Positions 23,501 to 33,400 of a stretch of 64,000 bases of DNA are shown here, one piece after another. The number at the start of each line of letters is the position of its first letter. Positions within the stretch are counted from its first letter, which is position 1. A model generated the notes under the pieces. That model was not told where the DNA came from. It saw only the letters and a program-made list of their open reading frames with translations, and made no database searches. The position numbers and the translations under genes were made by a program. Source of the stretch: Rhodosorus marinus (taxonomy: Eukaryota; Rhodophyta; Stylonematophyceae; Stylonematales; Stylonemataceae). Location: NCBI GenBank assembly GCA_029953675.1, contig JAMWBK010000009.1:1674001-1738000 (forward strand), given 5' to 3'.

Positions 23501-25536
23501 TACAGCGAAAACCAACGCTCTCGGGACGGGAGAAAGGATGAACGAGGCGAGAATTACCTAATAAGGATCTGCAAATCAGATGAAATCTCCACTTTCTCCG
23601 CCCCATACCCGGAGCTGTTCACCGCGTCAACTATCGTTTGTACGGAAACCTTGGTCGGGTCATACCTCACCGCAGCGCGGCTCGCCATCAGATTTACCTT
23701 CGCAGACAAGACTCCGGGTACTCCGTTCAGTACCTTTTCCACTGTCACCGGCAAATGATTTGTAAAAGAGAACGTTAGGCCTGTGAGATTGTTCAAATGC
23801 TCTGAACAAATACAATGTGCTGTCGAACACCCAGCACAAGAAACGTATGTCCAGGATGTCCAGGATGTCCAGGATGTCCAGGATAGGCATAGCGATTGAG
23901 AGGGAAGAGGATTTTGCGACGCGTACCAATCCCAACGCAAGACGAGCAGGTCATCCCGGTTACTTTCAGGTGCGCGGAAGATCTGTCGTCGATGACGCTC
24001 ATGTTCTGACTCTGAAGCGGCGTGCACAAGTCACCAGCTACTAAGTCCCACCCCAGAAAAGAATCGAGAGTAAGGGTTAGGTGTGCTCAATTTGTGTTCA
24101 TTCAATTGGTTAAGCCCATAGCAAGACGAGGTGCTGAAGCGGAGTCCTAGAGGCACAAGAAGGCACAAGAAGGCACAAGAAGGGTTCCCGTGCTTACCAT
24201 CTCCGCGCCAGGATTCGTCGCTTACTGGGGATGTCTGTTGCAATGATTCCTCTTGACCATTCGCGCGCAACAGAGGAATCTCCTTCTCAACGATAACTGG
24301 TGTCTGGGGTATTGTAACCACTTCATCTGATTTCAAGTTCTCATCCGTAGCGCTGGGGAACAACTCCGTAGCAACTACATCCCAAATCTCAATAGACCGA
24401 GACACTGATTCCCAAGAAAAGTCCGTTCCGATGACAAGGATAAAATTCTCCTCCAGCTGCACTCGAACTTCACGCACACCAGAAACTTCCTATGATGTTT
24501 CAAATGAGAACATTCTAACTGAGCTACTTCATGTACGGTTTCAGCTCGCCCGCACCTGAAGCATATGGGGTGGACACTCACTAAAACAGATGATATAACC
24601 TTCTTGCTGTCACTCTGGTTGGAAGATACTGTCAAGGGTAGGATGAGATCTCCATCTAGACTTCTGTACAGAATCGTGGGTGACTTCCCCGCCTCGGCTA
24701 TTGCAGCAATCACGACCTCTCCGTCAACATTGCCTTCAACAACCGCGAGCTGTTCAGCCAAGCTGACGAAGACCCCTGAAACGCCAGGCACATCCTAGAC
24801 ATGAAAACGTCTCTGAGAAGGGGGAAACCCTGCCGGAGGTGGTGAGAGTTTTCCTACCTCCAGCGCCTGTTGGATCTTTTTTCTGCACCCATTGCAGGTC
24901 ATTTTCGTTACGCCCACTACTGTGAAGGCCTTGGCTTGCTTGTCAATTTGTAGCGTCGCAGTCTTCCCCACACTGCGAACAGCTTCCAGGAGCATATCAG
25001 CAGAAGCGGCTCCCGCAACTACTGCCAGCTCCTTGTCGAGGGAAACCGTCACCTCATCGACACCGCGTACTTTCTGTTCAAAGCGCCAACGAGGTTGGGG
25101 TTAGAGGCCACAAGTTGGTTTCGATTCACAATTTTGTTTGCCCTTGCGGAAACCCACCTGCAATGCCTCTGCCACTCGTTTGACGCATCCATTGCAGGTC
25201 ATTCCCTTCACAGTCATAACAACATTGGCGGGCTTCTTCAGGGTGGCCTGTTTGCCAGTCTCCGCGACAGCTCTGATGAGTTCTTGGACATCCACATTGC
25301 CAACTACGGCAGCAGTGTTGCTGTCGAGATCCACCTTTGCCGATTCTACCCCATTCAAGCCCTATGATGAAGAGAAAAAGGTTAGTCACCAAGTCTCAGA
25401 AGCGCAGGGTAAACTCATACAACCGGATATACCCTTCTGGCAGGCCCTGGCTTCTACTCACCTCAAGGCTCTCCGTGACCCTCTTGACGCAGCTGCCACA
25501 GGTCATCCCCTGCACCTCGAGCAGGAACTTCCCCAT
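20586..25536 (-). CDS. Copper-transporting P1B-type ATPase with five HMA-like repeats
   Basis: This pump moves Cu(I) across a membrane at the cost of ATP; relatives are plant RAN1/HMA5 and human ATP7A/B. The N-terminus from MGKFLLEVQ (25536) holds HMA metal-binding repeats with MTCGSC, MTCNGC and MTCNGC. A fourth repeat has lost the CxxC (SNQSDSKK in its place), and a fifth has MTCSSC. The large exon 21805-23373 carries the helices, the TGES actuator motif, the intramembrane ACPCALGLATP copper site, the phosphorylation motif DKTGTLT and SHPLA. Further exons carry MVTGD, the GDGIND hinge and the last helices (NFFWALCYNALALPIAAG; LPPIVAASMMALSSVSV). All catalytic motifs are intact. Each HMA repeat is split by an intron just after its first helix. 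Two introns contain short tandem repeats. The membrane (Golgi, plasma membrane or plastid) is uncertain; no transit peptide is visible before HMA1. Confidence 0.93.
23849..23884. repeat. 9-bp tandem repeat, four units, inside an intron
   Basis: Four exact copies of gtccaggat lie in the intron that splits the fifth HMA repeat of the copper ATPase. Because the unit is nine bases, copy changes would alter intron length only. Confidence 0.9.
24151..24180. repeat. 10-bp tandem repeat, three units, inside an intron
   Basis: Three exact copies of aggcacaaga lie in the intron region of the copper ATPase gene between the fourth and fifth HMA exons. Confidence 0.9.
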
Positions 25537-27248
25537 CTCAACTCGGAGGTCCGCAGCCAAACCCCTCCGACAAGCTCCTTCGCAGCCCGTGAGATTGTAA
25601 CTTGCTTCAAGAGCACTAGCCAATATCACAACTACCCATAAACACTTACAAGGGATCTACTCCTCTCACAACCACGTATACCTTACGTTCTCCCCTGCCC
25701 CTCAAGCAACTCGGCGTGCCAAAAGAAACGCTCCTGATCTATTATATGTTGAGCTGTTCAGCTCTGCCGTGCCAATCCACTAGAAAGCTGATGTCAACAT
25801 TTACATGAGCTTTAATACCCAACCCATATGCATCATGCCAATCCAACTCGATGGCGGATCCCAGGTCTTGAGTTTCGTTTATTAGTCTGGACTTACACGT
25901 AACAGGTTGAGCGTTCATCATCTTCCGCAAACAGTGTGAAAAAAAAGGTTATAGTCAAATTCCACCAGACCTTTCATCTTCAGAAGCTTCTGTCTCTGCT
26001 GGGGGGGTGCCTTCGCTTAAACGCAGCTTCCTATTCCCTATCGAAAAGGACGGGGCGCACTTAACACAGGAAAACAAATCACCCCTTAGCTTCCTTTTAA
26101 AAAATCGACCAAGAGTCTCAAGATACTGGTATTAATTTCTATTTTTCAATGTGTTTGGATTGCGTTGCGGACATATCTTAGATACGGGGTGGGTGGGAGC
26201 GATACCGACAATGTCGCAGATGTAAGCTTGACAAATTTCCATTTTTAGTGTTTGTAAGCTGCTTTCAAGAAAATCGATTTGGCAAAGCTTGGAGAGCCCA
26301 GATTTATCCGGAATTTGAGAGTGAGGTCTATCTAGATTAGGCGGTAGATTGACTGAGTAGTATGGAACAGTTGTTTTACTGTGTTGTTGAACGCACTTGC
26401 TAAGTGGAGGGTGGGGTGGGGGGTAGGGTGCGGCGTAGGGATGTGAGCGTGATTGCATTTACAAAATGATCCCACCATGTGCCTGTTTTTTCTGGTGAGA
26501 TTCTCCACATCAGTAGTGATGCTAGTGTGGTCTTCATCGACGCTGTGATGCCCTTTGTGAGGCATGCGGGGGACTACAAAGTTGCTATTGCGAAGAAAAA
26601 CGGGATTGGTTGTGTAGCCTTCTTGCGTAAGCTTGGATCCGTATAGACGAACTGGCAAACTCGTTCATTCCTTTTCTGGTACGAGCCCTGTTTTGTTCAA
26701 GTTTCCCAAATCTGCTGATCAGTGTTGTACGTGGATGTGATGGTGTCCTACTGTGGGTTTTCCCTTGTAGATCATAAGCGTTTGATACCTTTGGATCCTC
26801 TTATGATGAACATGTCGTACAGACAGGTACCTATTAATAGAACGCGGCGTTTGAATTCATGGTACACAGCAATGGGGCTGTCTGAGGTTCAGTCCCGGTT
26901 TGCCTGTTTCCAGGTGAATTGACGATGTACTGTATGTAGGGAGAAGAGCAAGGCGCAGTAGGGTCGTGAGGAAGGCTCGCAAAAGGCAGGTTTTTTTTTC
27001 TCGCTTCCAGATCGGCCATTGGGATTGCCTCGTCGTAGCTCTAGTTAGTAGCACTTTCATAACATCATGCATTTCGCAGATCGCACTCTCTTTGCATTCG
27101 GCGTCAAGCCACCAGCGAGCAAACCCCATCGTTCGGATCGTCTTCCACATGTGACAGGAGCTAACTATCGGGTACGCGAGCACGGTCTAGCAAAGGGGTG
27201 AGGCACAAGCAAGGCATAAGCAAGGCATATGCCAAATCATCGATCAGG
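25537..27248. other. Intergenic stretch, no gene recognised
   Basis: Short open frames on both strands (for example 26332-26658 minus, 26857-27183 minus) lack motifs and splice partners. A small direct repeat of period 11 (gcaaggcata) lies near 27207-27230. Confidence 0.45.
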
Positions 27249-27736
27249 CTATTTTGTCCCTTCCACCTCCGCTGGCTCTGTTGCATTTGGTTCACGGGCG
27301 AGATCATCAACTGCACGTTCGAGGACTTGAAGCTCCTTCGCCAATGACTCAACTAGTCCAGAAATGAAGAACCGGAGGGTTAGCCTTCTGCGGTCCTGGA
27401 AACTCACTTTTGGGGTTCATCAGCAAAGCTCTTACCCTTCACATTCACCCCGTAGGAAAGATCTTTCAGGCTGACCTCCAATTTTTCTAAAACACTGTCA
27501 ACCTAAGAGAGCAGAGTCGATAAACCCAAATTTCGAACCAATAAACCCAAGTCGAACACAAATTTTTTCAGGAAGCGTCTACTTCAACCTACCTTGGTCT
27601 TCAAATCCTGTGGATGTTGAAGTTCTTCAGTCCTTTTAGCATCCATATTATCATCTCTGAACAACTTCCCTTCGCCTTGCACAAGAACCCTGCCCACTTT
27701 CCACGCAACCCTTGCAAACTCTGAGAACAGAACCAT
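27249..27736 (-). CDS. Small helical (coiled-coil) protein, unknown function
   Basis: Three exons (27736-27593, 27502-27436, 27352-27249) join in frame into 104 residues, with donors GTAGGT and GTAAGA and acceptors TTAG and CTAG. The protein starts MVLFSEFARVAWKVGRVLVQ, then is highly charged and predicted helical: LKTKVDSVLEKLEVSLKDLS and VESLAKELQVLERAVDDLAR show leucines at heptad-like spacing. The tail is acidic (EPAEVEGTK). No family is recognised. The first 20 residues faintly recall the amphipathic helix of TatA/TatB proteins, but no membrane helix was found upstream, so I do not make that call. The 5' end is the weakest part, and further upstream exons are possible. The gene is divergent from PRP31, with starts 454 bases apart. 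Confidence 0.5.
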
Positions 27737-28190
27737 TCAGATGAACCCCAATTTGTATAGCCGCGGAAACCCTTCTTACTCAAAACAGATAGGGTTTATT
27801 TCCTCTGCATATACAGTTTTTTTGTTCAAGTTGTTCAAAATTTCTTCAAAATCGTTTGCTGCGGCATATCGTGAATTCGTCCCTGCTCATCGCCTACAAT
27901 AAAGAAGAAAATTAGTTTTTTGAATTCTCTGTCTTCCATGAAAACACGGATATCGTTGTTAGTACAACCCTTGTTGTTAGTACAATACTAATAGTACATG
28001 TTTAGTACTAACTATACCAGCCTCGATCCTCGATCAGCTCGAGTCGCGGGCATGACAATGCCGGCGAGATGGTGAGGAAGCTGATAGGGAAGACGGTATT
28101 GAGCTTGTCTGAGAGATGGATGAAGCACCGGTTCGGGTAGTATAGGACAGGACGTGGTGAAACTAGAAGGAAGATTTTGGTGTGGGAGAG
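27737..28190. promoter_or_regulatory. Shared upstream region of the small helical gene and PRP31
   Basis: This 454-base gap separates two divergently read genes, so it must hold both promoters. It contains two exact copies of gttgttagtacaa (27955-27967 and 27973-27985, period 18), followed by more agtac/gtact motifs to about 28015. No TATA box can be assigned with confidence. Short open frames here may be unrecognised 5' exons of the minus-strand gene. Confidence 0.4.
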
Positions 28191-30071
28191 ATGGCAACCT
28201 TGGCGGAGCAGTTTCTTGATGATCTTGAGGAAGATGTGGAAGAGGGGGTTGAGGAGAAGGAAGGAGAGGGCAAGGATGGTGATAGGAAGGAGGAGGATGG
28301 GATGGATATTGAAGGTGGAACAGAAGGAAAAGAGGGTGGTGAAGAGGAAGATGACGAAGATGATGGGTTGATTGATGAGGAAAGACTTGGGGAGGTTTTG
28401 GAGTTGATTCAGAGTGACAAGGTGGTTGGTTTGGATAGTGAGGAGGAGAAGGATCTTGTGATGGAATGTGTAAAACTCGCTCGACAGATCGATGAGGAAG
28501 TGTACAGATTATTCGAGAAGCTGAGAAACGATTATGCACCGAAGTTTCCGGAGCTTGAGACGTTGATCTTCAACCCTTTGGACTACGCTCGAGTGGTCTC
28601 GAAAGTGCGCAATGAAACTGACCTGACAAAGGTAGATCTGGCATCTGTGTTGCCCTCCGCTACGGTCATCACTGTCACGGTGACAGCCTCCGCGACCAGT
28701 GGGAAACCTCTCCATCCCGATCAACTGACAGGTGTCGTTAACGTCGCTGACGGTATTCTCCTCCTCGATGAGGCCAAAAAGAAGGTACGCCTTGCTGCCC
28801 TTACCAAAATTGATTCGGCAGCTTCTGCCTGAGCAAGTCCTCTAACCTCAACGAGCCACGTGTTCGTTTCCTCAACCCATGTGGATGGGTCTAATAGACT
28901 CTGACGTTCGTCGAAAGTCGTACCAGCGGTATGGCCCCAAACGTCTCAGCGCTTGTAGGAAGCAGGACGGCCGCCAGATTAATAGGGATTGCTGGTAGCT
29001 TAATGGATTTGGCCAGCATTCCTGGTTGCAACATTCAAGTACTTGGGGCGAAGAAAAGACGGCGCCAGGCCTCGGATAGATTCTCAAATCCCAATGAAGT
29101 AAGAGAAGCAATTCGCCTCGCCTTCAGTCTTTCTGCCGTCCCTTCGGACCTCCTTCCTGAATCAAAGAGTGTTTCAATAATGTTTCTCCTTTTTCATGGG
29201 GCGCTGCTTACTCCACATTCTCTCCTGGGACCTAGGGGGTAATTTTTGAGTCCGAAATAATACAGACAACCGGTCCAGATTTGAGAATGCGTGCATGTCG
29301 AGTCCTGTGCTCCAAATGCGTGCTCGCCGCGAGGGTGGACGCGTCTGGTGGTGCTCCTGACGGAAAATTTGGCAAGGGGTACAGAGAGGAGCTGGTTAAA
29401 AAAATTGAAAAGTGGAACGAGCCACCGCCTGCTAAGACCGCGAAACCGCTGCCGGTCCCCGATGAAAGGCCCGGGAAGAAGCGAGGCGGGCGAAGGTAGG
29501 AAGCGAGCATCAAGTACGGATGTACTGATTTTGCTTTGTGGTTTTCCTAACCCCGCTGGGTTTGTGTTGCGATTGGCAGGCATAGAAAGCAGAAGGAATT
29601 GTACGCGATGACTGATGTACGCAAGCAGCAGAATAGGATGGCTTTTGGCAAAGCGGAAGAAACGTACGGGAACGATATGGAGGATGGGCTTGGCATGCTT
29701 GGAGCGGAGGGATCCAAGAAAGTGCGAATACAGGTCAAGAAGACAGACTCGGTCGCCAAGGCGGCAAATCGGCGGCTTGCAAAGGTGAAAAACGTAGGTT
29801 ATTTCGACCATGCCTCGGTCCCAGCTCTTTGACCTGTTTCACCTAACTTGGTTACCCATTGATCTCGTGCTAACAGCAAGGTGGAAGTGGCGCACGAGCT
29901 GCGGGCTTAACAACAACGCTGAACTTTACGGATCAACAAGGAGGATTTGAGCTCGGAGCGATGACCCCGATGCCAGGAGGCCCGACACTTGGCCTGGACA
30001 GTAAGGATGGCACAAAGAGCGTGTACTTTTCGTCCGCCACTCCGTTTCTGGGAAGTGACAAAAGGAAATAG
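28191..30071 (+). CDS. PRP31: U4/U6 snRNP splicing factor PRP31
   Basis: PRP31 binds the 15.5K protein-U4 snRNA complex and bridges U4/U6 to U5 in the tri-snRNP. Five exons (28191-28784, 28898-29098, 29236-29495, 29580-29793, 29877-30071) join in frame into 487 residues, close to the usual 490-500. In order: acidic N-terminus MATLAEQFLDDLEED; coiled coil and NOSIC part (FPELETLIFNPLDYARVV); Nop domain with MAPNVSALVGSRTAARLIGI, AGSLMDLASIPGCNIQVLGA and LAARVDASGG; the basic patch RPGKKRGGRRHRKQKE; then the Prp31 C-terminal domain (RKQQNRMAFG... and GFELGAMTPMPG). The ATG at 28191 is preferred because it matches the family start; the GTG codons before it are not starts. All introns are 78-140 bases. 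The Nop core and basic linker look complete. Confidence 0.96.
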
Positions 30072-30463
30072 ATAGCACACGCTGGAAACCACAACCACTC
30101 GGAATTTCGCAGAACCGCTGGTCTTATCAGGGAGATTTCCACAAGGTGCTTTTTCGTGGGAATATCGTCAATTCCCAAACGGCTTTTCCATGGCCCAGCT
30201 TTTACTACCGCGGGGTATGGTTTCTTCCGCTACCGCAAAAAGTTCAATCGTGTCTGGTCACAACGCAACCGCTGACACGCATCGTTCGTTCATCCCGAAG
30301 AGGACATGGAACGAAAGGAGTAGTTCTGCTTCAAATCTTGAGCATTCCCACATCTATTTACATAACAAAAACATATTCCGAAAAACAACTAGAGGGTTTC
30401 TGAGAATACATGGCATCAAGGGCGCGGCCTCAAGGTTTACCGCCCTGTATGTACAAATAATAG
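30072..30463. other. Gap between converging PRP31 and kinase genes
   Basis: This 392-base stretch should hold the 3' untranslated ends of both genes. No other feature is recognised. Confidence 0.5.
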
Positions 30464-33400
30464 TCATTCCAAAACAGCATTCGGAGCCAAGGTAGCAAAG
30501 CTCTCCTTGGCACTGTCAAAGAAGTTGTTGAATGTGATTGTATTTGTGCTGGGTTTGGATTGCTTGAATAGCACCAAGGTCGATCCTCTAGCACCTTTCC
30601 CTCCAAAAAATTCCACAGTTACCATCATCTGGCCTCTTGCAGTTTTCACTGAGCACTTCAACTTGTTCTCATTTTGACGCTTGAAGACGTTATCCGCATC
30701 TTTGATAAGGAACCATACCAAACATTATTGTAAGAATGATGGATTGTTCTCCACTTTCCACGCGGTGTAGGCGAGGTGAGCAGTGACTTACCCGTATCTC
30801 TTAGGAACAGCTTTCCCATCTCCTGCAAAGCAAGGTCCGGGGAGTATGCTGTGTCGAATTGGGTGTACTTCCTCTGCTGCTTGAAACCAACCAAATTCTT
30901 CCACTTCCTGACCACCCCTCTTTGTGCTATGCATGGCAACAAGATGCGCAATAGGGCTATGAGCAAGTGAACTAGTACATGCAACTCCGGTAGGACCGGG
31001 AAAATGTTCAGACACTCGAGCAGTAGCTCAGAAATCCTTACCAGGCTTCTTCTTGATCTGATCTCCAGAGAATGCTTGCCCTACGAACAGACCTCCTCCG
31101 GAACTTGGGCCATCCTCTATACGCGAGGCGTTGCTCTCCTTCAGCGGCGATACAGCTCCACCAGACCAACCGGGTGAGCCGGTAGCGGCGTACGCAGATG
31201 GGCTGTTTTCAGCCCCGACGGGGCTTCTAGTCTCGACATCTTCAGGAACTCTGAAGCGAGCGGAGTCCCGAACTACTGAATTCGTAAGAGGGATATTTGG
31301 CTTCTTCCCAGAAACCTTCCCCTTCTGTCTCGGGCCAAGCAGGCCGTTCATTGAATCGCTTCCGAGTACGCCGCTGCCAAGCTTCGGCTCTACCCGATCC
31401 CCATCATGACCCTCGAAACTAGCTCTCGAATCCGCATTCTCATCTTCTCCCTGTCCCTCGTTGAAACTGTCCCTTGCTGGTGGAGCCTGCACATCGGGCA
31501 GAGAGGCTGATCGAGGATCGGCAAGCTGCTTTCGGTTTCCCACGAGTACCGCGCTTTTTGAACCTAGCTTCATTGGCACACCTTGAGCGTTGTCGTCATC
31601 TTCTGCACACAAGCCAGAGTCTCTCTCTGCTCCTTGTCCATTTTCATCACCAACAATGTCAAATTCCCGATCCACTACAACCTCTTCCTCACTAGAGCCA
31701 TATTCGTCATCCTCCCAAACTTCGGAATCCCCTCCATAGCTGCTGTTCTTCCCAACGTCTTCAACCTCCTCCGCGGCAAACGATCCAGTGAGATTCGCAT
31801 CCCATACACGAAGCAGTTTCTGCAGCGGGGCAACCATTTCCTCGCTGATAACTGGTTGTTCGACATGCGAAAAGGAGCTTTCTTGCAACTGCATTTCCCA
31901 AACTAGCACCAGCCTCTCAAACTCCCTCATCTCCTCATTCGTAAGTGCAGCTGCAAGATCAGGGTGTGTTTCGAGCTTGTCCTTAACTGTGTTCAGAGCG
32001 CTCAATGTCAACCTTCTATCCTCCAAGTAAGGATTTCGAGAGGGATCGTCAGATTTCGAAGAACTCTGGAAGGACACGACTCTCGAGAAAGACTTCCTGT
32101 CCTTTTTCTCTAGGTCCGCAGTTTTCGCCATCGCAATAACTGTCTGAAGCCTGCGAATAGCAAAGAACTCTCCCTGTTGCTCGCTTGTCAACTTGGTAAG
32201 ACCTTCGCCTATTTCGTCGTCGTCTTCCTCATCTTCTTCAATCTCGTCAACCGGTTCCTCGGGAATCATGTCAACGTCTCCCTGAACCTATTGTCGAAGT
32301 GTACAAGTTCCGGCGCGTAAGTTATCAAGCAGAGCTCTAGCTAATTGGAAACAGGAGTAGTCCCTTCGTTTTGTTCGGAAACGTTACCTTCAGTAGACCA
32401 ACACCGATTTGGGCTCCATTCTCATTCTGGGCATAGGATGCACCATCGTCAGCGAGCGTGCCTTCAGCACTGAAGCAGTTATTGATTACACCGACCGACG
32501 AATCGTCCAGTTCACCACCAGGCGCCATATCCACATCCTCTCGCAAGCCGACCGCCCCGTCCTCTATTTCAACCTTTCCTGGTCCAGCACGCTCCTCTCT
32601 GTAGTCAATGTTCGTCCCGTGTTCGAATTCTGCAAGGTCGGCAGCTGGAATTTCAAGAACTTCCACCTCGCCAGATGTTTCAAAGCCTTGTCTTGACGCC
32701 CAGCCAAAATCTCGCTTCGACGTGTTTGGACTTTCGCCAGCATCCCGCATGCGGATTTCATGCCCCTCCAAGCCATACTTGGCCTGCAGCGATGCTGCCG
32801 GGACCGTTGTTTGGTAAAATTCAATCTCTTCACCATCGGAAGTCTCTTCGGCGACCACTTCTGCCCTTACGTTGTAACCTCGAGAGCCAACTCCTTCAGC
32901 GTCAACTCGACCCTCGTTAACTGCTCCCTTTTCAGACCGAGGGTCTGCATCTGTACCACGACGGTTTTTGTCAACGTCTACACCTGGGCTCTCTTCCAAA
33001 CGCATACCATTCGCAGCGCATGCGACGTCTTCGATGCCCTTCTCGCATGCAACGTCCATACTAACTGCTTCTTCCTCACCACGTCCGGCCACATGCAACT
33101 CCTCGCTTCTTTTCCTGGAGTTTTCTTCCAGGTTTTTGGGTTGCAACGTCAACTGGGCAATGTCCTTCGTCATCGCTCCACTGGACGGTCTGTCCTCCGA
33201 GCCAGATGTCGCCGGTGCCGATGCTAGGACCGGCACCTCGATTTCGATATATTCAGCTTCCTCCTCGGAATCAGTGTCAGGTATCTCCTCGATGATCTCA
33301 TAGGCTTCCTCGTCGTCTTCATCATCCCGCTTCGGAGAGGAGTCCTCTCGGGTGTCACTCAAAGCAGTCGCTTCTCGAGGCTCTTCCCCATTCCCCTCTC

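Noticed and set aside
27249-27736. TatA/TatB-like identity for the small helical protein
   Set aside because: Only the amphipathic segment is reminiscent; no membrane helix or Gly-Pro hinge was found upstream.
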